Assembly (NCBI GenBank): GCA_027575805.1
Contig: JANBPU010000063.1
Location: forward strand, 17,203 to 81,202
Source: Mycoemilia scoparia
Lineage: Eukaryota; Kickxellomycota; Kickxellomycetes; Kickxellales; Kickxellaceae
Direction of reading: 5' to 3'
DNA length: 64,000 bases
Part shown: positions 11,295-23,282 of the stretch, piece by piece
How positions within the stretch are numbered: position 1 is the stretch's first letter
Layout: every line of letters starts with the position of its first letter
Translations under genes and position numbers: made by a program
Notes under the pieces: generated by a model
Told to the model about the DNA's origin: nothing
The model's database searches: none
The model's input: only the letters and a program-made list of their open reading frames with translations

Positions 11295-13679
11295 ATGTCT
11301 TTGGGCTCAGCCAACAAGCACGTGTATTACCCATGTACGTTTCATAGCCCGACCTTTTGTGGCTATTGCGAGGCTTTTATATGGGGCACATACCACCAAG
11401 GCGTCCAGTGCAAAGGTAGGCTCAATCTTCCGCTGCTATCACTTCTTATTAAGATTAAAAGCCACAGACATACTTCTGCGCAGTAATCTCACATCCACAC
11501 TTCTTGTCTGCTATTAGTTTGTAAGCAAAAAATACACCACAAGTGTATAGAGAGTGCGATGCGAACGACAGTCTGTCCAGGAAAGGATGGCGCTGTTAGT
11601 GCTAGCAACAGCAATAACAACAATAATGGCAGCGGAACTACAAATTCACAGAGTAAGTTGTTATCATCACCATCGTTGTAGTCCATTGGATCACACAAAC
11701 AAAGCTCTGTTTTTAATTTTCCTAACGTAAACTTCATGCATAACGTCATAGGTCTACAGGATGTCGGCGGGGATGATCAGATGCCTCGTAATGGTCTTGC
11801 CTTTGAAATCAAAAAGGAATACGATGTCCAAAAGGGCATCAACAAGCAAATCATTGAGGACTCGAATCCACCATTGTCGCTTGGTTCAACAATGCCAAAC
11901 AATATTATGAATTTTTTGGCAAAAGTCGGTCCAGTGACCAAGGTTGAAGACTTTGCAAAAGACTTGTTACTGTGGACTTTTCCTCAGTCAACATCCATAT
12001 TCCTGTTGCTATTTAACATACTATGTCTGAAGCCACAGCTGCTTTTCATAGTCCCAACCACATTGCCAATTGTATATATAATCATGGGATTCGTAAGTAA
12101 GGAAGTGAGAAATGGTGAGATCGAAGCCGATGATCGGGACTCGGTGAATACCAACAAGACCAGCCCAACTATTCGTGGATCCGTTATAAAAAGGAAATCA
12201 ACAACAGATGCGGTCAGCATATCCTCTGCAAGATCCTCAGCATCCAGAGTCACAGCAGTTAGCGTAGAGTCAACCAAACCAAATCCACCCGAGGACACTT
12301 TGAGTGATCAAGACACCAGTAGTATTCTGAGTGAAGGTGATTCTAATAAACAAGCCACTATGGTTCAGGAACTGGTACTTAATATGAGGGATTTAATGTC
12401 AGCCATCTCTTCAAACGTATCACAACAAGGATCGTCGTCGCCGTCATCGTCATCGAAGGGTAAAACAACAGCAACGACCCCAGCTAGCGCCCAAAAAGTA
12501 TATTCGCCATTACCCACGATCACATCATTTAACATTGCCAGAGCATTGATGACATCAGATGTCCAGATCAATCGCAATGCCCAATTTAATCAGAATCTAA
12601 CAGGAATGTACTGCAAGCTATACGACTACTGTATAACCCACCAGTATCTGGTAGACTGGACACACCCCACATACACCATAATAATACTTTGCTTACTTTG
12701 TATATCGCAGCTGACAATAATGGTGGCTCTATACTGGGTACCCATTTGGATGGCGATAATGGTTGCTGGGAACCTAGCACTCCTATCAACATCGCCAATG
12801 GTCAAGGCTGTCTTTGTTGTTTGTGGACCTAGACTTTATCAATGGTGTTTCCATGACTTTCTATCGTACGTGGAGATGGTGGTGTCGGCATCCAGCCATT
12901 ATATTAGGATTTTTCCCCGTAAATTTTTTTTTGCAAATTTGTTTGATCGACTTGGGAGTCGTGAACGCATTGACCAACCAGAAAATATTTTGTTGGGGAA
13001 ACATCAAAAATCCTTTAAAGATCAGAATCCAAAGAATTCTAGCACCAGACCTATCTCCTCTATCTCCATAACTAGTAGCAGTGGCAGCTCCAAAAATAGC
13101 AGTAGTATTATTAATGATGATTATGGCGACGATCTTCGAAGAAAGAATTGCAAACAATTTAATGATGGTGAGGATTGTATTGGCCAAAAAGGAAAAATCC
13201 AAATCGAAAGTCCAAACAAACCAGCACCACCACATCTGTCGTCGTCGTCGTTGTCATCATCATCATCACCAACAACAACACCGATTCCAGAAACAAAAAA
13301 CAAGCTCGCAGTCCTATACGAGAATCAAAGATGGTGGGTACTACTTGGTTGGCTTCCCAGATTTTTTGCCAACGAGCGATCGGCATGGAGCGATGAATCA
13401 GGAAAGACCTCATTTCCGAATAAAGAAACATTTCCACCTGATCCTGGTTATGAGTGGCAGGACCAGAGCAAATGGGAGATCAACAAGTCCGCCTGGGCCG
13501 TAGCTAATCAGAAAACTAAAAATGGCAACAAGGCTAAGGTGCTGTTGGGAAGCAAAGACAAAGATGGTTGGATGTATACCAATAATGTTTGGAAAAATCC
13601 ACAGCCTGAAATGGGACCTAAGTCTGTGACCAGAAGAAGAAGGTGGGAAAGACAAATGACAATGTCTCTACCAAGATAA
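11295..13679 (+). CDS. C1-domain / Pex24p / dysferlin-domain membrane protein
   Basis: Three exons: 11295-11415, 11518-11652 and 11752-13679, phase 1 at both joins, giving 727 residues. Residues 9-60 form a complete C1 zinc finger (H-x12-C-x2-C-x13-C-x2-C-x4-H-x2-C-x9-C), split by intron 1. Two hydrophobic blocks follow (about 140-180 and 390-450), typical of the Pex24p region of Pex23/Pex30-type ER-peroxisome membrane proteins. The last 130 residues carry dysferlin N and C motifs (YENQRWWVLLGW, NERSAWSDESG, DGWMYTNNVW, RRRRWER). Related fungal proteins shape the ER and regulate peroxisome budding. The C1 domain suggests diacylglycerol-dependent membrane recruitment, but that is inference. 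The start was chosen because the ATG directly precedes the C1 fold; an upstream exon is not excluded. Confidence 0.85.
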
Positions 13680-15114
13680 CATTAGTAGTTTTGACAATGT
13701 TGATAATAATAATAATAGATTATGTATAAAGCTTTATTTTTATTATTTTATATGTTTTATTTTTCGCCCTTGTCCTTCTAGCACAAATTTATATTTGCCT
13801 GATCTCTAATAGAATTCGTTCCTACTAAACCATTTAGAATAGAAATATAATGAATTGATCCATTATGTTTAGAATACTCGACCTATCAAATGGTTGGGTG
13901 TCTTTTTAGTTAGGAGGAAGCTAACTATAATAACACACTATCTAAAACAGAATAAAACTTGACTCTTGATAATATAAAATATCAAAACAGTAATAGTAAT
14001 AATAATAGCATATATTTTCACAAAAAAGAAAGAGTGGGGGTGGATATAGGAGAAAGAAGTAGACATGACCTTATAAGTGGACAACGAATAAAATAGAAGC
14101 AATAGTAATATATGAGAAAAGAAAAAGAAATATAGCTATAGTAGTAATTAACAACAATTACGCCGTAACTGAGATATAATCATAAGATGGTATCATTTAA
14201 AAGACTTAGTTCAAGAAAGATGATGAATTAGTTAAAAAGTTCTCTAATATGACAATTTTACTCGCCTTTAAATAGGTTAAGTTAAGTCTTGTATGTCTAA
14301 GCAATCCGTTATAAGATTTGGATATATGATATTCCGCATTATAGAGAGATTAAACAATAATTGCGCCCTGAGTGCAACCCGAGGGTGTTGACATTGAGCA
14401 ATTAATAACAGTAATAAAAGAAATAATGAACACACTAATAGTAGGTTTACAGAAATAAGGTGGCGTAGTAAGGAAGAACACGAAGATCTAGATAATTCCC
14501 GCTACTGCTATCATCACCAACATATTACAAAAGGTGTGGAAGTACCAAGCAGTACTAACGAATATTGTGGAGCAAGTATCAGCTGGTTAGAGGGATACAA
14601 CAGGTGGATAAAGCTGCCACTTGTACGTAAATGTGTATATATATATGTGTGTGTGGATAGAATAGAATAGGTTAGGTTAGGATAGGTTAGGTTAGGTGTA
14701 GTAGTGTAAGGAGATAAATTAAAGTCCGCATCAAAGATCAAGTAAATTTTTGGCTGTTGTTGAATACCGCTAGTGAAACGGCAATACAACACGAAGAAAA
14801 TCCATTGTGCTCAATTTCCAAAATGTAAGATAAACCGCTGTCCATGTGAAGGCGAGTAAGTTGTTAAGCGGGCGGATGAGTCGATGGGTGGCGAAAACGA
14901 GACACAGGCTGTGTCACTGAACATTGTAAAGCAAGGTAGGCTATTATAAGGTAGTATGTGTATATGAACCGTTATTAGAAAATCATTATCGTAGTTGTCA
15001 TGATTATAGTCGAAATCATCGCTGCCACCGCCATTGCCATCGGCACCAGCAAAAAATTTGTGATGTGAAACCATGGATATTTTTTCGATTTGTGCTTGGC
15101 GCTTAAAGAAATCC
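13680..15114. other. Convergent intergenic region
   Basis: Between the 3' ends of the C1-Pex24 gene (plus) and the velvet gene (minus). It is AT-rich with many TAATAATA-type runs and a GT/TA run near 14635-14655. It contains the telomere-like array at 14669-14697. No exon is recognised. Confidence 0.5.
14669..14697 (+). repeat. Interstitial TTAGG-type telomere-like array
   Basis: About 29 bp made almost wholly of the five-base unit GGTTA (TTAGG), with one variant unit (GGATA). It is preceded by two GAATA units. It is five-base, not the six-base TTAGGG common in fungi. Confidence 0.7.
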
Positions 15115-17272
15115 CTATTTCTGTTTTGCTAATGTGGGATTTGGTCTTCCTTTGTTTCGAATGGGGATCCCTGGCACCTGTTCGGCTATACATTTCGTCA
15201 ATGGGGTGGATTCTGCGAACATCGATAGATCCGCCCGTCACAATATAAATAGCATTTAAAAACCAACCAAAAAATACCTTTTGTTAGATCTTTCCACACA
15301 AAAAGAAAAATGAATCCATCACAATAGTTGTTGCTGTTGCAGTAATTCCGTGCGGATATTTCAGGCCCAATCAGGTACTCGACTCTTGTGCCTCATTTTG
15401 AATCAATCAATAGAACGAATGTGTGTATGTGTGTATACACGCTCCTGACCCCCTTGTTGGCTGGTCTATAACCGCCAATCATTTTTATCTGGCGATTATA
15501 ACCAGTTTTAAAAAAGGACAAAACCGCAACGGTTATAGTAATAACTACGGGGTGATGCAAAAATGATATAAAATTACTTACCAAAAACTCCAGGAAAGTT
15601 TTTTGACGAATATACATTAAAAGTGTTAGAAGTTGTATATGTTAAAACTTCACCAACTCGGCGGGGCTCTATTTCGTCATATCCTCTACTTTCGAAATAA
15701 AGAAAATTTATCGTATGGAGGTCGTGGCATCCGATTAGCCACAAATATATACGCGCGCATACAAAAACATAAACACGATTAATTTGTAAATCGTTCACAA
15801 ATGGGGGCAGTGGAGATGATCAATGCTCATTTACAATACAAATTACATGGTAGGCCATGGGAATTATTATGTGGAAAAGGTACAAGGGACAAGGGCGGTG
15901 TTATAGCCACATGGCAGTGTCTCCTCTAAAAGTGTGCCAGAATAATCACTCCAATACTAGCCTAAAATGTATGGTTTGTGGGCCAGGTTTTCAGGAATGT
16001 GTGCGAGTATACCAATTGGCACACTTTTGACGGAGAGCCTGCTAAGTTAGGGTGAGGGATGTGAGGAGAGTCATGAAATTTTCAATGATGATAATATTAA
16101 TATTAATAAAGGCGTGGTAACAATTGTGTTTTAGGAAGGAAGATGCCTCATCGGATAAGGGATATGCAAGCCACACATCGGGTGTTTTATAGAGCATATT
16201 ATGGAATGAGATTTTTTGTTCCTAGTCAGCGCGCACATATCAGACAAAGGCTGATAGAAAGCGTGTGTAGATGAGTGAAAGGACAAGCAATGCAATGTGT
16301 GTTACCTTGGAATTCTGATCAAACTAAATCTCAGTCTGAACACGCCACTCGAGCGGACATGAAGGTCGGGAAAAACAAAATAGCAGCATTGTTTTTGGTC
16401 CATGTCTTTCACAATGTAGGCTGACGAAACCAATGCCCATGTCAGCATCCTAGTCTCCTGCAAGGGGTGGGTTTCGGCTATTGATGGCGGCAGCCCAGCT
16501 GGGCTTGGCCTGATAAGCACCACCGTAGCATCATTTTCGTCATCAGCAGATCTTAAGCTGGCGTTTACAACAAATCCTTCTGTTTCGTATGTTCTAAAGA
16601 TATACCATATTTGGCATGTTAGTGTGTGTGGGTATATCGAAAATAGTAACAACAATTGCAGCAGCAATACTAGTAACAAAAATATCGTAGGAAATACTGT
16701 GCGTGTGTGTGGTTCAATGTATGGCCTTCTACCAAACCAAAGTAATTTTGAAATGTTCAAAGCGCCTCCACGCCTCTCTTTGAACAAATCCGATTGATAT
16801 GGTAAGCAGAACATTTGTCATCCAAGATCGTGAGAGACGACTTTGACTGCTGGCTCAAAACCCCCCATCAGCCTCTTCTTACCTAGGGACAATCTCGTTC
16901 CCATCGGAATCTCGGATTATTAGCTGCACGAATGGCGGAGGATCAATGGCACGTCTGTCGCCATCGCCAAAGCCAAGCTCGCGTGTACTTCCTGGCTGCT
17001 GGACTATAACTAATTCGTAGCTTCTATAAAATCGGCGACAAAGTACATTTATATAAATCATAAAGCAATCAGCCTTTAGTTTCAGTGCCAATGGAGGCTA
17101 CGACAATCAAGTTGCTCTTCCCCCTTTTATAGCTGGATGAAAAACGCTGTTCCTAGGTCTTTCGGAAGTTTTTGTCAGTGGCGCTTTTGACGACGGACGC
17201 TCGCTGCCGGAACAGAATGCCTATAGAAAGGGCAGCATAAACTGACACTTGCCTATCTGTGCGGGTGTTCAT
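15115..17272 (-). CDS. Velvet-family developmental regulator
   Basis: Five exons: 17272-17253, 17023-16883, 16593-16306, 15688-15582 and 15212-15115. All phases agree and give 217 residues. Velvet hallmarks appear in order: YELVIVQQP, GFGDGDRRAIDPPPFVQL, LTWALVSSAYIVKDMDQK, YFVFPDLHVRSSGVFRLRF, TFNVYSSKNFPG and ESTPLTKCIAEQ. Velvet proteins form homo- and heterodimeric nuclear DNA-binding complexes that control sporulation and secondary metabolism. This one is short, with almost nothing outside the velvet fold, closer to VosA/VelC-like forms than to VeA. The first exon is only 20 nt and its donor would be AG|GCAAGT, a GC-AG intron; that edge is the least certain part. No long open frame marks the gene, so ORF-based annotation would miss it. 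Confidence 0.88.
15911..16045. mobile_element. MITE-B element inside a velvet intron
   Basis: The left end CTCCTCTAAAAGTGTGCCAG (15921-15940) is nearly the reverse complement of the right end (16016-16037, TTGGCACACTTTTGACGGAG). The centre has no coding capacity. It lies in the 617-nt third intron of the velvet gene (15689-16305), which is much longer than the neighbouring introns, probably because of this insertion. A diverged copy lies at 10323-10470. Confidence 0.75.
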
Positions 17273-20200
17273 TTTAAGGAAAGCTGAAATAAAGAGCTAT
17301 ATACGGAAAGAAAGTAGATATACACAGTTGAAATAGAAAAACAAAAGAAGGAAATATAGGAAGGTAGAGAGCAGGGTAGATAGATGGAAAAATAGGGCAA
17401 AGAAAAGAAAGAGGGAGGGAGACACCACGGTATAAAAGTTTATATGAGTTTGTGCGTGCGGGGAAGACAAGAAGTTCCGTAGCGCTGGGTCGAGAGGCCT
17501 TTTGTATCACGTTGAAAGAGGGTTAACAGAACAAAACCAAAGACGTGTTGTGTGCTATTTTGCGATTAAGTGATGTGAGAAGAACAGGGATGTAGCGGAT
17601 TTTCTGCACATCTTGCTGGTCTGCCATTAAATAATGTACCATGCTCACCATGGTTCTCTCCTTCACCCTTGGCCTGGGCTCATCACTGGCTGACGGAGGG
17701 GGGAGGCGGAACGAGAAAACCACACCCTGGCCTGTACCCCTATCTACTTGTCTTCGTATAGACGTGCGAGCCACAAAGAGTATTGTGCTACACTGGCCCA
17801 AGACACACTTGGGGGACCCTCCGCTATCCACTCTCTCTCTCCCTGATACACCCGCGCTGCACCATCAAGGCTGCTGAATGATTGTCTGCCTGGCATGAAC
17901 GGCGTGCTCCTGTTGGTCTTTTTGCACAGCCTGTAGGGTGCTTCCAACATCCCTTCCCCAAACAAACGCTTCCTGGTCTGGCCTGTGTTATTGCTGGGAC
18001 TGCTACTGCGACCTGTGCCTCGCCTACCAGTCATGGATCTCTATTGCCATCCGTGCAGGCGGTGTGCTATCTTTCCAAATAGCAGTGCAACTTGGCTGTT
18101 TCCAAAAGACATGCAACTGCGCCTACTAATGAGGTGCCTTGCTGAGTATACACGTATATGCACATCAAGGTACTATTTCTTGCCGATATATGTGGATATA
18201 TACTGGTAACCTGTCATGCCAGTATACCAAGCCCTTTTCTGCAAGCCCTCCCAGTGTGCGAGACTTTGGTCATAGTCAAGCTAATTGTTGAACACTGTGC
18301 CCTTTTGATCGATTAGCATGCCATCATTAACAAAAATAGCATTGCGGGAATTCATTTGGGTATTGTGCATATGTGAGTTCTCAAAAGAGAACAACCTCGC
18401 ATCCGGCCAATCATGTCTCATCTTCTAGCCTTTTTGTTCTGTGCTCACTGCCATTACACACACACAGCCAAGATGGAGAGCCAAGCTGTCTGATCCAAAC
18501 TTGTGTAACCTATGCTTTTGCCCACTAACTCCCAATGCCACTGCGTTTGCTGCCTCCATCACCAAGGATTCCTTGCCGCCATGACTTTCTTTCTCTTCTG
18601 CACCAAGCTGGTGGCTCGATCTCGGCATTAGCTCTCCTTCCCATATACTCGCATCAAATAGACCTGTTTTTGTCTCTTTGCAAACACACCCTGCCCTACA
18701 TTCCGCATTGTTTACGACACTGATCACCACTCGACTCACTAGTGGGTGTTACCCAGTTTATTTAAAGCCACTGGTGTATTCTATCTCTTGGGTGTTTTAT
18801 GCAGCCCGATGTACCCATCCTTACAAACGTGTCCACGCACAAGCAAGTAGACTGGGACACCGGCTCGGTATACGCTCCCTATATTTGTTTAGGCCACCAA
18901 GGTGAAAAGGGGCGCCAACAACCAACCGCTGCTCCTGAACGTGCCCCAGCAAATTCGGGCGTGACTACTAGCAAAGTATGAAAATTCACATGGCCCAATA
19001 GGTTGGTAGGCACATCATCACGACCACTCATCTAGCTCTAAAGCTTGTATAAACAAATGGATTCCTCTTTGATCAAAAGCTTCGTACACAGAATCTTGAA
19101 AACAAAGCATGTTTGCAAATATATTGCTAATCATGTGCTTCCGAACTCAACGGCCACTTGTGTCTGCTTTGCTATAAGCACCATTCATAAAAAGGGCAAC
19201 ATTTATTGTTATCAAAGCCTGTAGTATGGCAGCAGCGAAATCAAACGAGTCACGCAGCTGGCCAGTCCTCGGTCGGACATTGAACCAGGATGGGCTCAAG
19301 CATTCTCTCCCAGCTCTAGCATAATCCAAAGTACCAACTGCCTTTATTACAAAGCTATCTAGCATAACAAGATTTTTGCATAATGCGATGGTGAATCCCT
19401 CATTTACAAATGGCCCACCGCCAGCCCTGCTGTGTACTAGGACTATTCGACAGAATCATTTCCAGGAAAATACAAGGTTTATGTGGATCGCCTGTATGCT
19501 CTATGGAGCTTCGGATACACACTCATGTAATGCGGTGGTCCTGGTCTGCTTTCATTGTAATTCTTCAGCATTTGCTAGAGGACCCAGTGGTGGCGCTGCT
19601 GCTGCAGAGCAACAAGAGAAGCCATGAAAATTTGATCAAATTTTTAGCTTGCCATCTTGATCACCGCAACTGCCACCAACAGCCTCACCCGCCTCTTGCG
19701 TGGACCTTATGCTGCTGTGTCCTGCATATGGATCGTAGTTTTTGAAGTGTATCTTTTGGTGGCCAGCGATTAAAGGGGCAATTACAGCCAGATGGGTGGT
19801 CACAATTTATTAACAAATGGTCACGCTTCAAAAATAGCTACCCATATTCACAGATTTTTATCAGTGTTAATTGACTAACTAGCATACCTGTGCACATGCA
19901 CGCATACAAATTAATGTTCTTAAAACCCCCAGCATGGCACCCAAGAACCACCAACCTGAGGTTTCCTATTATTTGGTGCAAGTTCTTTTGATCATCCTCC
20001 CTATATTTGGATATTTGGATGTATGTGTTTTCCTGTTCTATCTATCCTAACAGATTCAGTCGCCACCTTCACTGTCTAAATCTAGATGAGAGAAACTCAT
20101 TCTAGTTTTGCGGCATGTATGGCTGCTACCCTGTTTTTCCATGTCGAGTGCTATAGCTATCAGCTCTATGAGAACACCAAAGCCATTCAAGGGTATGCTG

Positions 20201-21585
20201 CAACTACGTAAGAGCGACACTCATAGTGCGCATTCATGTCAGCATGTATGTCTGACCTAAGGCGCTTTCACGTTTTAATAACTAACCGGTATACGACAAG
20301 ACCATGAACGTCAGCTTATCAATAACATGCAAGAATATGTATGAGAAAAGAGCAACAAAACTCAAAGACTAATAAAGCTCTCGCCGTTTGATAAGACTAA
20401 ATGTCTATCATGAGCACTTTCCCATGTTTACTGCTCTTCTTGGCCAAGGGGGGCAATTAGCAAGATAGAAGTAGTCGTAGCGATGATGCCTGGGAGGGAG
20501 TGGAAGTGGAGGCGTCGAAGGTACACATACTTGTTACCCCACAAAAATGCTCACGCACACATACATTGATACACACACACAGTCATACAAACACAGACAC
20601 TGGCACAGACCCAAAACTTGCTAGTCTCAAGAAAAAGTCAACGTTGTTAATCCAAGAAGCTTGTTATTTAATGGCCGCTTTAATGGCATTGAGGTACATC
20701 ACCTGGCATGGCCCTCATTTGGCTTGTCTCTCTATGGCCATTGTTATTATATAGCTATAGAGAATCTTTGAAAGAAGACAGTTTTGGGAATCTATGGCAC
20801 CTCCACGGCCTTTCAAAACAATGGGGTTCAGCCAACCACTTGGGCTTCAAGGGGGAAGGAAGAGGGGACAAGGCAAAGAGCTCAGGTGGGCCATCTATCT
20901 GCGTTCACCATCTAAGCCCCACTACAATTACGCACAAAGCCTACTACTCAGCCCACATACAAACATCCTTTCGTATGCGCATGTTTTTGATCTGGTTTGG
21001 AATGCTCTAACACTATTCTCATTGGCCAGCTGCTTTCTTTGTGGGATGCTTTCAAAACGCCTGCTTCAAACATGGCCCCAGGTGCGTGTTTGTTTGTCTA
21101 TCCTATCTACAAAGTCCTGCCGTTTCATTTCTTTCTTCACACATTTGTTTTTGTGTTGTTTTTGTTGTGTGTTATTGTTGCCCTTCTGTGCTGTTGTTGC
21201 TAATAAGGACAAGCCTTATAAAACCTCTTGTTATCTGTGATTTCTTGTTACTACTGCTGCAGCACCCTCTTCGCCCACCAGCAATACCCTCTTTTTTCTT
21301 TACTTTCCTCATCTCTGCATTTGCTATTGCTCTAAATTATTCTCTATTTTTATTTTTCGTCTCGCGTGCGTGCACTATCCTTTCTATATCTAGTTTTTAC
21401 GATACCTGAGCAGGTATGTATATTTCTTATTTACTCGAACATATATACAAACATACATGTACACATCTTTATATGTCCCATAGCCCATTGAAATAGCCAA
21501 TTGACATCTTGGCTCAGCACCACCAACTAACTCCGCTCTGCCGCTTTATCTTTCTAATCATTTATTAGAGAAATATACCGTCAAA
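17273..21585. other. Long pyrimidine-rich region upstream of the G-alpha gene
   Basis: No exon was recognised in 4.3 kb between the velvet start (minus) and the G-alpha start (plus). From about 17600 the plus strand is rich in C and T, unlike most of the window, and open frames are short and unlike known proteins. A MITE-A copy lies at 19727-19847. The stretch probably holds both promoters and a long G-alpha leader, possibly with unseen leader introns. Confidence 0.5.
19727..19847. mobile_element. MITE-A copy 3
   Basis: Ends ATATGGATCGTAGTTTTTGA and GCTTCAAAAATAGCTACCCA are inverted relatives. The centre GGTGGCCAGCGATTAAAGGG and AACAAATGGTCAC matches the family. Confidence 0.75.
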
Positions 21586-23031
21586 ATGGGTTGTAACATG
21601 AGCAAGGAGGACCTAAAGGACAAGCGGACCAACGAAGAAATTGAAAACCAGTTGAAGCGGGATCGCATGAACCTACGCAATGAAGTCAAGATGCTCCTAC
21701 TCGGTAAGTTTCCCTAATAGTAACCATGAGTCATACGGGTGACACCAAAACACTGCCTGGTGGCAATATGTTCCAACCAACTAACTAAAATACACATATC
21801 CCTACTGTTTGCTTATAACTATTGTTTACTACAGGTGCTGGTGAGTCCGGTAAAAGTACCATCATTAAGCAGATGAAGCTTATCCATGATGGCGGATACT
21901 CTCGTGAAGAGCGCGAGTCATTCAAGGAAATTATATTCTCCAACTCTATCCAGTCTATGCGTGTTATTCTGGAGGCTATGGACGCCCTGGAGATTTCCCT
22001 GTTCAAGGACGAGAGCCAGGTCTATGCAAATATCATCCTTGAGCAACCAAGCCAGATTGAGTCAGAGTACCTCCCACCAAAGGTTGCTGAGGCCATCAAG
22101 AAGCTTTGGGAAGACCAAGGTGTCTTGACATGCTTCAGCCGTTCGAACGAATACCAACTTAATGATTCTGCAAGCTAGTAAGTCTTTTTCCAACTCCCCA
22201 TGCATATGCACCTTTCTTTGGACTCTGGGAAAATGGTGCAGCGAAAAGCTCGCCACACATAAGCTCAGGCTGCTACTGCTGATGCCACTTTTCTCTTTGA
22301 TAATTCTTGACCCATTCTAATGAGCTTGGCTTTTCCAGACGCCACACTTCTATTTCTATGCCCAAATTTAGCAGCTGCTATAATAACTCCAACTATTTTT
22401 GTATTCACAATCACTTGTTCTGTGTAGCTACTTTGAGTCTATTGATCGTATTTCCCAGCCAGACTATGTTCCCACGGACCAAGACGTTCTTCGCTCAAGA
22501 GTAAAGACCACTGGTATCAACGAGACCATATTCAGGGTTGGTGAGCTCACCTACCGCATGTTGGATGTTGGAGGTCAGCGTTCTGAACGTAAGAAGTGGA
22601 TTCACTGTTTCGAGAACGTCACAGCCATTCTTTTCCTTGTTGCAATTAGTGAATATGACCAGGTTCTTATTGAAGATGAGACCGTTAACAGAATGCAGGA
22701 GGCTTTGACCCTCTTTGATTCCATTTGCAACTCGAGGTGGTTCATCAAGACGTCCATCATCTTATTCCTTAACAAGATGGACTTGTTCAGTGAGAAACTC
22801 CCCAAGTCAGCACTCAAAGACTATTTCCCTGATTACGATGGTCCTGAGGGTGATGTCAGTGCAGCAAGCAGTTATATATTAAAGCGTTTTGTGTCTCTTA
22901 ACCAGTCCGACACCAAGCAGATCTACACCCACTTTACTTGCGCTACAGACACTACACAGATTAAGTTTGTCATGGCTGCTGTGAACGATATTATTATCCA
23001 GACCAACCTTCGTGATTGTGGTCTTCTCTAA
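21586..23031 (+). CDS. Heterotrimeric G protein alpha subunit, Gi-like (fungal group I)
   Basis: Three exons: 21586-21703, 21835-22177 and 22428-23031. They splice to 354 residues, the standard length. The N-terminus MGCNMS is a myristoylation plus palmitoylation signal. The GTPase signatures are all present: P-loop GAGESGKST (about 40), switch [14 protein letters not shown] (about 200), NKMD (about 269) and TCATDT (about 324). The end DCGLL carries a cysteine at position -4, as in pertussis-toxin-sensitive Gi-type subunits and fungal group I. It relays GPCR signals at the plasma membrane, typically to cAMP or MAPK pathways in growth and mating. Intron 1 splits the P-loop glycine codon. The region upstream is unusually long and pyrimidine-rich. 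Confidence 0.97.
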
Positions 23032-23248
23032 GCGATGTACTCTTTCCCTATCATCAGTATACATGCACAACAAAGCGACAACATTATTACAGTATGTGTT
23101 GTAAAGTTTAGTGGTATCACTCCTCACATCATTGGTATCTCTCCAACCTTTACACAATTAACCGCGGAATTTATCAGATCACGCGTGCCAACACCACTAC
23201 ATTTGCTTCATTTCAACTGTTCTCTTGAAGCCGCACAAACTAACTCCC

Positions 23249-23282
<34 letters not shown>

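Noticed and set aside
12814..13071. Hydrophobic alternative frame inside the C1-Pex24 exon
   Set aside because: The main frame is continuous to the dysferlin motifs; a frameshift would be needed to use the other frame and nothing supports one.
20794..21240. 148-codon ORF upstream of G-alpha
   Set aside because: The Leu/Cys-rich product follows from the pyrimidine-rich DNA; no family motif and no support as a gene.
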